Origin: Ctenosaura bakeri
Taxonomy: Eukaryota; Chordata; Lepidosauria; Squamata; Iguanidae
Reading direction: 5' to 3'
Assembly: GCA_948474755.1 (NCBI GenBank)
Contig: CAOLHI010001306.1
Span: forward strand, 336,997 to 400,996
DNA: 64,000 nucleotides
In this document: piece after piece, positions 34,914 to 47,162 of the stretch
Position numbering within the stretch: position 1 is the stretch's first letter
How the letters are laid out: each line of letters begins with the position of its first letter
The notes under the pieces: model-generated
The model's input: the letters and a program-made list of their open reading frames with translations, nothing else
What the model was told of the DNA's origin: nothing
Database searches by the model: none
Program-made: the position numbers and the translations under genes

Positions 34914-35115
34914 GGCCATTTCCACACTACACTGTTATAGTGCTATTATTCCACTTTCATCATCCTATGAAATCCTGGGGTTTGCAGTTTAGGGAGGAGC
35001 ATTTAGAATTTTCAGCCTGACAGCTCTTTGGCCTCAGTATACTACAAACCCCAGAATTCCACAGGAGGTTGAAAGTGGATTAATCTCATTATAACAGTGT
35101 AGTGTGGAAATAGCC
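34914..35115 (+). mobile_element. MITE family A in the L1 fragment, TCA duplication
   Basis: Ends GGCCATTTCCACACTACAC and GTAGTGTGGAAATAGCC, TCA on both sides (34911-34913, 35116-35118). Full-length arms. Confidence 0.9.
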
Positions 35116-35400
35116 TCAGCTTAGCGGAAAGGTGAAAATATCTGGATCCATTTCAGAAATTGTTTTGGGAAACCAAATTGCTTTAGGGTCCTAAAAATAA
35201 ACTGCTAGTCAATTTTCTCAAAAGATTTTTTTAGCATCAAGCAAATAATGGGAGAAGAAGCAGATCTTGTAATATCTAAAACAATCAAATTTACAGCTAG
35301 TCTAAACTTATCAGCTTCCTCCCTAAACCTATGAATAAATCCTATCTGGGTTGGGTGGATTTATGCCATTTTTTTAATCTGTTAGCCAAATCCATATTTC

Positions 35401-35518
35401 AACATCAATCTAATATATAAAAGTCAAAGTATGTGAGTTTGTCTGTGTCAGGCAGGCGAAGACCTGATATGATTTGCTGTTTCAGGTGAGAAGATCTCAT
35501 ATGATTGCTGCCTAAGAA
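35401..35518. other. Short spacer with Helitron-like word
   Basis: TCTAATATATAAAAGTCAAA near 35409 resembles 5' ends of some reptile repeats, possibly Helitrons, but nothing else supports it. Confidence 0.2.
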
Positions 35519-35600
35519 GATTCTATGGAATCCAGGGGTTGGTAGTTCAAGGAAGGGCCTTTAGAATTCTCAGCCAGAGAGCTCTTGGGCCTGGCCAGTT
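35519..35600 (+). mobile_element. MITE family A, internal fragment
   Basis: TTCTATGGAATCCAGGGG, AGAATTCTCAGCCAGAGAGC and TCTTGGGCCTGG match the left inner arm and loop of family A. Both TIRs are missing. Confidence 0.7.
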
Positions 35601-37204
35601 GCTATGGATAGAAGCCTAACAGCAAGAATGAGGAAGAGAATGTATTCCCTCAGAAACTGAACCTCTGTATATTAACAACTCTGAATACAGATTGGATTGG
35701 GAATATGGAGAAAAGTTACAGGTACTGGACAACACAGATTGGGGAATAAGAGACACAAGATATCAAATCTGTGTATGTCAACCACATCTAATTCCTAAGA
35801 TGAGGTAATTCCTAAGGTATTTCTAACAAGTATTACCTATGAGAAAATAAAATCCTGAGCAATGCTGGGTATCTACGATAGTGTGTAATAAAAAAATAGG
35901 TTAACAATTTGTATGATCTTCACCTGTGGGGAAAGGGAGTTGAAAATGAGCCCGACTTTTGGTACAAGCAGAAAAGTCTAGGAACCAAATATTCTGAATA
36001 TGTTTTATACCATTCAATAGGAAAACCACCTGCTTCTGGGGCATTTCTGTTTCTAATGAATTCAATATTTTAAAAATCTCTTGCATTCACAACCTAGTTG
36101 GCAGGAAATTCCTTATGTTGCCAATCCAACTGTGGAAGAGCTCAGTTCAAAAATAAAGCCTTTAAATGTGGATCATCACTGCATTGGGTTTTGGGTTCTG
36201 TGTTTTCATCCACACTGAAATTTACAAAATTTTGTAATGAAATTTTCTGTTTTATTCATTTATTTGCACAATTTACAGAGTTTCTGTAACATTTCCCCAA
36301 TGATTATAGCATGATTGTAGCATGTTTCTGTATAGTCTTTTTTAATGATAAGTTTTTCTATCATGAATTGAGATTAAGAGAGCTCCCTGTCTTCTTCACT
36401 ATTTTTTAAATGCCCTTAAAACATTCCCCCCCCCCACGAAGGAATATAACTCTAATGCACATAGTACATATTCTAGATATGCCTACAGAAATGAGTAACG
36501 GTCAAGCCTTTTATATAATTTAGAACTGCCAAAGGCTGACTGCAGAGATAGTATGCCAACAAGATGAATGGGAGCAGGTCTGGCTTTCAGTGAGCTGTTT
36601 TGTTCATTCTGCTGAAGAATAGACAAGACCGTCATCATGAAGCCAAGTTGGCTGAATGGGATGTATCCACTGGGGTCATGCATTGGCTGTTTCAAATTAT
36701 TTTTGCCCATATGGAAGTAAAAAAATAATAATCACTGTGTCTTTGTTTTGTTTTGTTTCATTTCTCTAATGTGTATGACACACATTTGCATACACACAGG
36801 GGCTACCAAAGAAATCACATGGCTCAGTTTGTAGCTTTTGGTCTTCCCTCAGTGCATGCCGATATTGACAGATGTTCACCTGTGCTCACCTGCTTGATGC
36901 TGCTGCTCCCCTATCAGTAATGCCTCTGTAACCCCCTCTTAGCATTGTTGGAATCACTTTACCAAATATGAGTATAGAAGTTCGGCCTTAACAGCACAAT
37001 CCTGGACTTGTCTATTCATAAGACAATGGGTTTTGGATTGAAAGCTTATGCAGGTCCACTCAGAAGTAAATTCCGCAGCGTTCAATAGTGCTTATTCCCA
37101 GGAAAGTGGCTTATAGAGCTTCCAATACGCATAAGACCTATCTCTGCTACCCACTCAAAAAGCTATCTGCCATTGCTGCAAATTCAATTGTCCAATAATT
37201 GTTG
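35601..37204. other. Mostly unannotated; one interspersed-repeat fragment
   Basis: 36988-37130 (CAGCACAATCCTGGACTTG ... GGTCCACTCAGAAGTAAATTC ... GCTTATTCCCAGGAAAGTGG) resembles a widespread reptile repeat with the phrase actcagaagtaagtcc, family not determined. The rest shows nothing. A poly(C) run is near 36427. Confidence 0.35.
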
Positions 37205-37640
37205 TCAATGGCCGTCTAGTTAACTTCATCTTGTAGTGACCACATGGAGATGAGACTTTCAAGTCAGTTTGTTATCAATTGCCTTGCTCAGGTGATGCAG
37301 AATCAGGGATATGTCTTACTTGGTTGAGTCTATCCAACTGCAATGCAATCTTCCTCTTTTCCTACTGTCTTCTACCTTACCAAGCATTATTGTCTTCTCT
37401 AATGAGTCAGGTCTTTCCATGATATGGCCAAAGGACAACAGCCTCAGTTTAATCATCTTGTATTCAGTTCAGGCTTGATTTGTTCTAGGACTCATTCATT
37501 TGCATTTTTAGAAATTCAGGGTATCTGTAGAGCTCTTCTCCAACACATTTTTAATGAGTTGATTTTCTTCCTGTCGGCTTTCTTCATTGTCCAGCTTTCC
37601 ACAACCATAGTGAAAGCCAAATTAAAGTTAATGAAGATTC
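37205..37640 (-). mobile_element. BovB (RTE) LINE fragment, 3' part
   Basis: Plus-strand text GTAGTGACCACATGGAGATG, CAAGCATTATTGTCTTCTC, GAGTCAGGTCTTTCCATGAT, GAGTTGATTTTCTTCCTGTC and TTCTTCATTGTCCAGCTTTC is the reverse of the BovB C-terminal coding and 3' region. It parallels the copy at 15545-16475. No open frame. Confidence 0.75.
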
Positions 37641-39825
37641 AAAGCTTTGCATATATTCAGGGTGGAAAAAAAAGTGCTGATCCTTCCTGGCAGCCATAGT
37701 TACAGCCAGTCTGCTGACATGCTGTTCCATCCATCTCTTCCCTAATTTCACTCTGATTCCAATCATGGCTGCATGACACAGAGGAAAAATAAAAGATATA
37801 GTTCTTCTCCAAAATCACAGACTAAAATTGATAAAAGATCTGATTGCAAACTGGATTGGAAAGAATGTCACGTGAGACTGAGATTGAGGTAAGGATTGAG
37901 ATTGAGGTAAGCATGCATTATTTTCCTACTGAGATTCAAACTCAGCCTCAACAAGGAAGGAGAAATGGAGAACTACATCACTCTCAGGTCTGCGAGTATC
38001 ATCTCAAAGTTTCTAGAAAACCACCCCTACCAATCTATATATCCTATAACAAGGGATTTCCTGATCTTGAGGAATGGGAATTAAAATTACATGCCATAAG
38101 GGTGTCAAGGCTGTGTCAGATTTTTGTCTGAAGTGATGAGAGAATACTTTCTTTGCTTATATTTCTTTTTCTGCATTCCTTTTCTATCTGTCACCGGTAA
38201 AATTATAACTTGAATTCTCATTCTCTTAGTCTTTCTTCAGTGTATTGATGGGTCGTAAAGTCTACACTTCTCTTCTGGAAAGAAATGAGATGCTCTGCCC
38301 CACACAGTGACAGCGCTTGATGCTGTAAAATGGCACTGTATTACCCTTCTCTGCTATAGAGAGGCAAAGTGAGCATAAATTTGGCGAAATGGGCATCTGT
38401 AGACATATTTTTGAAATAGTTTAGCCCAAAGGGGGTTCCATTGTGTTCAAAGTGAGTTCCTTACCCCTGAAAGTTACCCGTCACTGCTCTAAAGTAACCT
38501 AATTGCAGAATTTCCACTGCTTAAGAAAACAGGATGACAACCACTCCCCATCCACACAAGTGAGTTTATATAATCTATAACCCAGTGGGTCTATGCACTG
38601 ATAAACTCTGAAGGAAATGCAAACAGTCCCCATTGCCTGAAAACCAATAGAGAAACAATGAAGTTGTATAAAAATTAGTTCTGTGTCATATCTTGAAGGA
38701 AGCCAAATGCTTAGAGGAGGTAAAGAGGCTAGGAATGCCTTGGGAATTCTTGGAGATTTTGACCTGCCCATCAGGTTTCACACTTCCTGTATATTATCTA
38801 CATCTATATCGGGAAAAGGAAAAAGAATGTTTAGAAAAGTTTGCATGATATGTGAACTCTATCCATCCAACAATCGAGTTTATGATCTGTGGTGCAACGA
38901 TCAGAAGAAGGACCCCACTGCAACTCCTCATTGAAGACCAGATGCACCCCCCTCATCAGAACAGATGTCCATCACTCAGTGTGGCTGCTAGCTGTTAACG
39001 TGGGTTTAGGGAGTCAGGTCAGGAGATGATGTATAGTTGCATATTCATATGCATACATCTTTTACATAGAATCTACAAAATCTATAGCCTGGCTCTAAGA
39101 ACAGGACATATCTTTAATAACAATCAAAATTAATACAAAATGACCAATGAACTTAAGCAACATTAACTTCTGAAGAAATATCCTGCTTGTATCATTGATG
39201 ACAATATCAGAAGAGCAACAATATTTTTGAGATAAAGTCTGCTTCACAAATGACATGAGTCAAACAATAGCCAACAAAGCATTCCATTTGTGGTAGATTT
39301 TGAGCCAGCATCTCCACAAGGCAATTAGGAAAATTCCATTGCTGGCAAATTCTGATCATTTTGCTAGAACCATCAATAAGCCTTCTGTTACAATCTTCTG
39401 CCAGCCACCTAAGATACAGAGATAGGTGGTAACAGCTGTTCTTAAAAGTCCAGTGCACAATCCTTTGTGATTTCAATTCTTGCATTATGTATACGTGTCT
39501 TAAGAAAGCACTAACTTTTGACAAGATGAAGACAACAACTATAACAACATAGAGACAATGGCCTTGTCAGTAAGCTAAACCTTGTTAGTATTCATGGCAC
39601 ACAAAAGGAGGCACCAGGAAACCACTTCCTCATATCTTTTACTGTACTGAGAGGTAATGCTAGAGGATGAGATTTGCAAGTCAGAAAACATTCAACCAAG
39701 TACTAGAGAAGAGCAGAGGAAAAGTATGAATAGTGTTGCATCTAATAACACAGCTAGACAAAAACCCAGAGAATGTTTAACTGCTGACATGCTCAGATGT
39801 GAAAGTCTGAAACTGCAGAATGTTT
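37641..39825. other. Unannotated stretch
   Basis: No recognised element. A minus-strand frame at 39207-39524 (105 codons) has no domain I recognise. A GAGATTGAGGTAAG repeat occurs twice near 37880-37910. Confidence 0.4.
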
Positions 39826-40387
39826 ATAATTGGAACATGAAATATAAGAAGCACTGTTGAAGAATTTGGCCCAGGATCAAGAAATGAGCAACTTATCAAA
39901 TTCTATGAGGCCAACAAGTTGTTCATTGTAAACACATTCTTCTGGCAACCAAAGAGACATATGTAGATGCCACTAGCTGGCCAATATCAAAATCAAATAG
40001 ACTACATAATTGGAAGCATAAGATTGAGAAGTGCCATTCTTTATGCAAAAACAAGACTAGGAGCAGATTTTGGTGCAGACCACAAACTACTAATATCAAA
40101 AGTAAGAGTTAAGCTAAAAAGGACAATAAATCAAATCATAGCACCAAAATACAACCTAAGGAACATCTCTGTCGAATTTAAAGATTATGCGAGGAGCAGA
40201 TTTTCACTATTAAGCTTAATCAGCTAGGATCGAGAAGAACTCTGAACCAAAGTTGAGGGTGTTCCCAGGAAAGAACTCAAAAATACACTATGTGCAGCCA
40301 AAAGAAAGAAACACCTCATTTGATGACAGATCCCCAAACTCTCGCTAGAAACCAAAATGGTTAAATGGAGGCTATTGTACTATGGAT
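39826..40387 (+). mobile_element. BovB (RTE) LINE fragment, endonuclease C-terminus
   Basis: Plus-strand reading across two frames: IIGTWNMKY (from the IIGDWN block), then FGPGSRNEQLIKFYEANKLFIVNTFFWQPKRH, then the open frame 39967-40227 with NQIDYIIGSIRLRSAI, AKTRLGADFGADHKLLISKVRVKLK. The QIDYI and GxDHxLL motifs are the apurinic-type endonuclease signature of RTE/BovB (catalytic DH at GADHK). A stop and frameshift split it. It ends just before a 5S-headed SINE. Confidence 0.8.
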
Positions 40388-40830
40388 GGCCTAAATATCT
40401 TAAAGGCATGAAGTCCTGTCTGATCTTGAAAGCTAAGCAAGGTCAGCTCTGGTTAGTACTTGGATGGGAAACTGCCAATGAATATCAGGTGCTATAGGCT
40501 ATGGCCATTTCCACACTACCTTGTAATAGTGCTATTATTCCACTTTCAATATCCTGTGGAATTCTAGGGTTTGTAGTTTACTGAGGCCAAAGTGCTCTCT
40601 GGGTGAGAATTCTACAGGCCCTCCCTCCCTAAACTGTAAACCCCAGGATTCCATAGGATGTTGAAAGTGGAATAGTAGCATTATAACACTGTTGTATGGA
40701 AATGGCCTATATTTTAGAAGGAACTGCCAAAACTACCTATGAGTATTCTTTGCCTAAGAAAACCCTATGAAATACCTGGGGTCACCACAGGTTGACAGGT
40801 AACTTGAAGGGACATACACACACATGTATT
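40388..40830 (+). mobile_element. 5S rRNA-derived SINE split by MITE family A
   Basis: Head 40388-40502: GGCATGAAGTCCTGTCTGAT, GAAAGCTAAGCAAGGTC and GGTTAGTACTTGGATGGG (5S internal promoter, very close to 5S rRNA), ATATCAGGTGCTATAGGC. Tail 40708-40830: TATATTTTAGAAGGAACTGCC, TTGCCTAAGAAAACCCTATG, GGGGTCACCACAGGTTGACA, AACTTGAAGGGACATAC. It is the best-preserved 5S head in the window. Confidence 0.88.
40503..40707 (-). mobile_element. MITE family A in the 5S-headed SINE, TAT duplication
   Basis: Ends GGCCATTTCCACACTACC and GTTGTATGGAAATGGCC with TAT on both sides (40500-40502, 40708-40710). The uninterrupted SINE at 8767-8970 reads GCTATATTTC at this point, so the pre-insertion site and the 3-bp duplication are confirmed. 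Confidence 0.92.
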
Positions 40831-43800
40831 TTGGACACATAATGATATAACATAATTAATCAGAAACAACGATAATGCTTGATAAAGTTGAAGGCATTAG
40901 GAAAAGAGGAAAAACAAACTACATATTGCAGTGGGGTACTGGGAACCACTGTGACCCTGCCAGTATTGTCTCATTTTCCAGCCTTTGTGAAGGCCTCAGA
41001 CCAACTTCCAGCTGTTCCAGTATCATCTGGAAACAATCTGGCTGAGAATGCACTTTGTAGTCGCCAGACGACCCAGAGATACTGAAAGTACAGCCGGCTG
41101 GAGAAGGGAAAGGTCAGAGTATAAAAGATGTGGCTATAGCTAAAGATGGGGAGGAGGCTGAAGAATGCATGGACTAAAGGTAGAACATGGAAGAAAGAAT
41201 GCTACCATGCGCATTAGAACTGACTTTGGCAAAAGAGGGCTGTAAGCTAAGGCTATGGAAAGTCTCTACAGGGTGGAGAGAACTGAGACAGGTGAGAAGA
41301 AAGGACTGTGAATGAAGAGAGGACAGACGAGAGGGAAGCCAGTCTAAAGGCTTATTCCTTATCTATTAGGGAGCAGACCTGCTTCTCATGCCTGAAGCCA
41401 CAGACTTCTAAAAGCATGGAAGACAGACACAAGCCTGGGCAACATCAGAGGACTAAATGGCCCTGAGTCAACAATCTCTTGAATCCCAACTAAATGAGGC
41501 CTGGAGACAGAAGGACCTCAGTCCAGAATGAATGTGGGTTAATGTTACCTATCCCTTCTTGAGAACAGTATCCCAAGGGACTTTCTGTAACTAGATCTCC
41601 CCTGTATCCATCACCTCTCTCACCCCCTCCCTTACTGGTGACCTGAGAAAGGGGAGGAAGTTTCTGGCAACCTGAGCCTTCTCAGGATTGCTGGGCATAT
41701 ATCTTTAAGCTGGGTGCTGGCGCAGAGGGAGTGGAATGACACAAAGTTAAACACAATGAATCACATGAGCATGTACTCAGTATGTGAAGTCTCCTCTTTT
41801 AGAAATGGATGCTCATGGTACCTTTACCTATGGAGGAACCAAACCTGGTCAAACATGTGGATAGACTCAGTCAAAGAAGCCACAACTCTCAGTTCATAAG
41901 ACCTTAGCAGGGCTGTTGGTGACTAGAGCTCATCAAAATCTCTCATCCATAGCGACAACAGAAGTCAAAGCTAAGTTGACACCAGATAACAGAAACAGTA
42001 TTTCAGAATGCATTTTAGAAATTTGTATTTGCTTAGAAAATTGAAATAGAAAATGACATTGAAAATCTGTTTGGAACTGCATATGTCCACACAGATTATT
42101 AAAACTGCTGATTAACATGAAAAAGAAAGAAACAGATTTATGACAAAATACATGAAATAATGATATTAACAGGTAACAGACTGACTAATGCATCTCCGAA
42201 GTATATATTGGAATCTCTTATATGATACGAAAGAAAGATGTTGGAAGAAGCAACTGTGTTGCTTATAATTAATTATTTTCCAACTAACGGAAGTATAACT
42301 AAGTTACACTATAATCACAATTTAATGATACTACATGTTTTTGCAGTGTAAGTTTAATTCTTTAGTTACATTTATAGTTATGAAGATGTGAAGTTATTAA
42401 ATGGTGTAGAGTAATATAAGGTTCAAGTACTGACTTGTGCTGCTATCTGCAAATGTTTTTAATAAAGTAATTTAAAAGGAAATATTTTAGTTACTTCTGA
42501 GAATATGGGAAGCAAATTTTACTTTTTATATATTTATATGTTTATATTTATATAATGGTATATTTCTGTTTATATATTTATACAATGGTAATTATAAGAT
42601 TGGAGGAAGAGCTCATAGAAGTAAAATTGTAATCAATTACTTTGTTCTTAAAAGAGTAAGTTTCAGAACTCTTGTAGAAGGATAGTTATCCCCGTCATAA
42701 TAGTCCATCCAAGTTTTAGTTCAGCCAAGAGCTATCTTCCAAACATTCCAGTGTAAGTATATCACATTTGCATATGATACACTTCTCATGATGTTATGGT
42801 AGTCAGTGAACTTATTTTATCACAAACATTCATTAAGTAGGCAGGTAACCATTTTTGAAAAACAAATCACCTATGCCCAGATCATCTGAGACCAGGTTAT
42901 GTCTCATGGAAGCTAAGTGACCATGCTTGCTAAAGACTCTTGTGTTGTCCATGATGGAAAGACTGTGGTGTTTACCGTCTCAAAAACTAGTTTAGTATTT
43001 TAGTGTCTGACTGATCTACTGCTTGAAATTGGTGTGGTGGATCTGTTGTTTGCTTTACAACAACCCAGTCAGGGCTTTATAAAAAAGATAAATCAAGGAT
43101 ATTACTCCCCAAAGGGTGACTTTTCTGAGCTGCTAATATTAAAAGACAGAATAAGTCTCTTGGCAAAGCTGACATGACTATCAATAGGAACTTCAGGGCA
43201 AACTATGAAACAGAGTTAATAGGCTGATGGGAAAAGTCAACTTTCCTTCCCTCCTCCAATCTATTGGGAAAAACAGCCCAAACAAAATACATTCCATTTT
43301 ATTTGAGGACTGAGTTGAGCATTAGTGAGCATCCAGTGTTATATGACTGGTAAGAGTTAGGCCAGTTTTGAAACAGGCTAATATTGGATAAATCAGAGCT
43401 GCTGATAAATATACTTGGCTACCTCCAGCACATAGGTAACAGCAGAGATCATTCTTGCAAAATTCAGTGTTAAGAAGAAATATATAAATCCTGATGTAGA
43501 CTAGATCTAAGGGGACTCTGTGGGATTCTGACAAATCCACCTGAGAAAACTAATAAAAATGTCTGATTTAAAGCTGAGACTTAGTTTACCTGTAGTCACA
43601 ATATCCTGACCAAAGAAATGACATCATGACTTTTTGTTGTTGTTGTTGGATGCCTTTCAGTCATTTGATAGTTGAGAAGTAATTTTAACATTATTAAAAA
43701 AATTGCTAATTGTGGCCTATTAATCTAATTAGAACCATGAAAAAAAATTCTTGGTTTGACTTTACAACTTTAGCTTGTATAAAATGCCGCTGAGTTTCTG

Positions 43801-45574
43801 CTAGAGTCCCCAGAATGAGAGGGAAATTGGGGTGTGTCTGTGATGTTTTTGGACCTTGTTTTTCTGTATTTAAGGATGTTTGTTGGTTAATTACATCCTC
43901 CTGAACCATGGTCCATTTCTGAGGCTATAGTTATTCTGTTCAGTGTCTCAGGCCTGGGCATAGGCATTTTACCTGTAGCTCTGATGTTTGGTTCCAGCAT
44001 TGGCCATTATGGCTTTGTCAATGCACCCCTTCAGGATGTGAAATAGGGTATAAAAACCCTAGCTTTGACCTCAGCCAATTGTAGTACACGGTAGGTAGTA
44101 TGTCCGGATGACCATCCCTCCATGGACTTAGGCTTCTTACCTTAGCAACCCCCTTCTTCAGAGGCTGTGCAGTGTTTGGAGAATGGTACTCTCTCTAATG
44201 TTGAGGACATTAGCTACAGCTAGACATCTTGATATTAACAAGGTTCCATTGTTAGCTTCCCTCCCCTCTGCAACCTTCTGGTATCGGTTTAATATAGAAG
44301 ATGGAGAATGGTCTGTCTAGGGTGAATATGGAGAGAGTATAAAAAATAGACATTTTAATAGTGATGATTTTATTCCCCTTCTGCCAATGATATAGTATCC
44401 TTTGGGTTACAAGAGTCATCTAAATAAGAAACACTACAAGTTTTCACATCTATATCTTTTGGAAGCAACTCCCATGATGCTGATATGTTTCCTAAGTCCC
44501 AGTTGTTTTTTTGCAAGGCTCCTTTTGCAGTTGAGTTTGATGAGCTACTAAGAGCCAAATGATTAACATGTACGCAAGTGAGAAAGGACTTAACATAGCT
44601 TAGAAGCTTTACACACATTCTTCTATGGCCCATGGATCTTCTTAACTTGTCCTTAGTTGGTGTTCCAATCTGTGCCCTTATGTTAGACACAGAAGGAAGG
44701 CAATATAATTCTCAAAGATCTTGATGAAACAGGAACAGACATAGCACTAAAGTGATCCCACCAGTTATCTGTTTTAATTGTTAAGACCTAATCCACAGCT
44801 TCCCCAGTTTCTGGATTGCCATATCATGGATCCAGAATATATCTAACAAACAAGAGTTTGATATCAAATCATTACAAACATCCCTTATTCCTGTGCTTCT
44901 TAAACTATCTAATGTGGGAGACTCAAAACCTTTTTCTCTCATTTGTCAGGGACTGGTACCATATTTGTGCCCATTGGCTACAAGTGTTTCTTTTTCTCCT
45001 TGGACATCTTGAGGGACCAACAATAGATGACTTAGGGAATGGGACCATCACATTGAGAAGCTTTGCCTACTCAGCTGCACAAGTCTCTAGCTTTCATAGC
45101 CAGTTCTACTAGAAATTCTCTTACTTTCTCTAACTGCACATCATGTACAGGGGGTAGAAGGTAAAGGTGGCTTAAACATTGGAAAGCAGACACACAGTTG
45201 AGGTTCAATCTAGCCACTTTTCTATTCATAGGAACTTTCTTTCTAGTTATGATTACTTCAAGGAATGCGGAACAAAAATAATCCTATACCTTTTGTTCAA
45301 AAGAAAATGGGGAAAGGAAATAATTAGTATTTGGGTCAGTCCTTTTGCTCCTTTAGAGGTTTCTCATTTCATAGGGACTTCCAAAATTTCAAACGACCTG
45401 ATCAAAATCAATTGTTCTCTCAGAAAGCCTCTCAAGAAAGTAAAAACATTTTCTGACTATTTAAAGAACAATACTATTTTTTGTTCATGCTTGGAGTGTT
45501 ATTCCACAGCTCTACCAGTCCTGAGGATAATAACAGAGGGGAGGGGGTGCATGTGTGTGCACGCGCACACACAC
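40831..45574. other. Long unannotated stretch
   Basis: No clear element across 4.7 kb. Weak hints: TATA-like AGTATAAAAGATG near 41119 and GGGTATAAAAACCC near 44048, a Sauria tail scrap at 43633-43662, and CTTCTTAAAC ... GTGGGAGAC near 44897 that may be an hAT end. 42280-42600 is extremely AT-rich. Frames such as 45179-45586 (135 codons) show no domain. Confidence 0.4.
43633..43662 (-). mobile_element. Sauria/BovB tail scrap
   Basis: TTGTTGTTGTTGGATGCCTT is the reverse of a GGCATCCAACAACAACAA-type SINE end. Too short to classify further. Confidence 0.4.
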
Positions 45575-45789
45575 GCATGCCTTTAAGTTGCTTGTTAACT
45601 TATGGAAACTCCATGAATTTCATAAGGTTTTCTGAGGTGAAGAATACTTAGATGTGATTTTGCCAGTTCCTTTCTCTGAAATATAGCCTTAAGGACTCTA
45701 TTGGTGGTCTTCCATCTAAGTATTAACTGGAGCTGAACCTACTTAACTTTCAAGATCAGGTGGGAGCTCGTGCTTTTAGGATATTTCAG
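45575..45789 (-). mobile_element. 5S rRNA-derived SINE, older copy
   Basis: On the minus strand: GCACGAGCTCCCACCTGATC, TTGAAAGTTAAGTAGGTTC, CAGTTAATACTTAGATGG (box C, two changes), GGAACTGGCAAAATCACATC, AAAACCTTATGAAATTC and a CTTAAAGGCATGC end. Preceded by a (CA)n / CG-containing run at 45547-45575. Confidence 0.8.
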
Positions 45790-46049
45790 AGTACTCAATG
45801 GAATTTAACTGTCTTCCAAAATCTCAGTTTCTGCAATCTTATGCTTAAAGGTTCCCCTTAAAGAATCAATTGATACAACAGACTATCTCCTATTCCTTCT
45901 GAGAGGAGCAGTAATATCCGTCCTTCCACTGGAGGTGTCCAGAGTTTATTTGATTTTTTTCACTGTACAAAAGTGAGGAAGTGGAATTTTGCAACACTTA
46001 GAATTGAAATTAGTAAAAATAAATGCCAAATGCAGAAAATTTTGCAGCA

Positions 46050-46990
46050 AAAATTTGCAGATCATTCAGGAACAGCTCTCCCCAGGGAACCTCATTGTGT
46101 CAATCCTTCCAACTGAGGCATATTGACAGGTCCCAATATAGACATCATATTACCTCCACATTTGTTACCTCAACACCCACCACCAGTTCAAAGTCCTGCC
46201 TTTTTGGTTGGCCTCAGACTTCAGGGTCTTTATGAACTTCATCAAGTTCCCCCATAGCTTTTCTGAGACTTCATGGCATTCATATTTTTACCTATTTTTA
46301 TGATTTCCTTGAGAAAACTTCCACCTCCCAGGAGCATCAAAAGTCAAACAGGTCACCCTATACTGCCTTAAGGGGCATGGGTTTATAGTCAAAGAAAAGG
46401 AAAACCACCTGCATGCTTCTAAACAGCAAATCCACCTAAGAACCCTAATAGGCATATAGAAGGACCTTATCTCTCCTTTCCAAGAGAGAAGTCTCAAACT
46501 GCCAGCTCTAGAGACCTTATACCAGTGGCTCATTTGTTGGGCCTGATGACAGCATATATACAAATTTTCTTATGGATAAGGCTTCATTCTTACCTGCTCA
46601 AATGGCTTCTAATTGCCTTTCAGGTCCATATACAAGTTGGACATCATATCATGGCTGCTTTCACTCAGGAGGACAGCAGCTCCCATGTCTGGTGGACAAG
46701 AAGAAATGACTGCAGACCATAAACTGGTGGGAGCTTTGAGCTTTCTGACTTACTCTTCTTCCAGCAACTATTCAAGGCAGACATTGAAGTAATCAAAATA
46801 AACAAGTAGGGACATTCCCAATCCTTTCACAAGGAAACCTCCCCTCTCTGGGCATGGGTGGAGAAACACACTCAATCCTTGTCAGTACAACACATTCAGG
46901 GCAACCTGAACAGGAAGCAGACCACTTAAGTCAGGAGACATGTGGATGGAGCCTGTACACAACTGTCTTTTGCAAGCTGGACTCTCACTT
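46050..46990 (+). mobile_element. DIRS-like retrotransposon fragment (reverse transcriptase / RNase H)
   Basis: Translation on the plus strand, crossing several frames, gives FKVLPFWLAS-like text near 46190, a decayed Y-x-D-D region near 46285, KSNRSPYTALRGMG, IHLRTLIGI, then SSHVWWTRRNDCRP and, near 46740-46930, FELSDLLFFQQLFKADIEVIKINK, SFHKETSPLWAWVEKHTQSLSVQHIQGNLNRK. The order (LPFGL, YLDD, GWGAH-like, INKQGGT-like, HIPG-x-N-x-AD) is that of DIRS-group elements, whose RNase H follows the polymerase. Many frameshifts; inactive. No split repeats or tyrosine recombinase seen. Confidence 0.6.
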
Positions 46991-47078
46991 CAACAAAGTC
47001 CAGGCAGTCGCGTAGGGAGAGGAGGGCAGAGAGGGCGGTTTGCCCCAGCCAGGAATGTTTTGGGGGCATTGTGGCCCA

Positions 47079-47162
47079 TAGCCATGCCTCTGTATGCCCC
47101 AGCCATGCTCCTGCACACCTTGGCCATGCCCCCATGCACTGCAGCCATGCCTCCACACACAG
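47079..47162. repeat. 21-bp minisatellite, four units
   Basis: Four consecutive 21-bp units begin at 47079, 47100, 47121 and 47142, each built on (T/C)(A/G)GCCATGC(C/T)(C/T)C followed by a variable C/A-rich end. They are embedded in a GC-rich island (about 46995-47215) that creates overlapping open frames on both strands. 21 bp equals seven codons, so frames stay open. Confidence 0.8.

Larger units (their letters stand above)
33824..35400 (-). mobile_element. L1-clade LINE fragment (ORF2 reverse transcriptase), split by two insertions
   Basis: Read on the minus strand in three pieces. 35400-35119 encodes LANRLKKW then, across frame breaks, GFIHRF- and KSFEKID-like blocks (equivalents of the L1 DQTGF and AEKAFD regions) and FIFRTLKQFGFP. 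34910-34771 encodes GTQKECPLSL ... IRQN (compare RQGCPLSPLLF ... IRQNP). 34237-33824 encodes a NADHL remnant of the catalytic YADD, SSLPELIKSINTFG, VNWSKPKVMPVG, VKYLGIYIP and LKLNVLPFLLHG. Frameshifts and stops are many. Joining the pieces keeps the expected distance between the IRQN and YADD blocks. Confidence 0.8.

Noticed and set aside
35409..35450. TCTAATATATAAAAG as a Helitron 5' end
   Set aside because: No 3' hairpin with CTRR end and no AT target could be found. One short word is not enough.
44048..44062. TATA box GGGTATAAAAACCC as a gene promoter
   Set aside because: It is isolated, with no downstream exon or repeat structure. The same applies to AGTATAAAAGATG near 41119.
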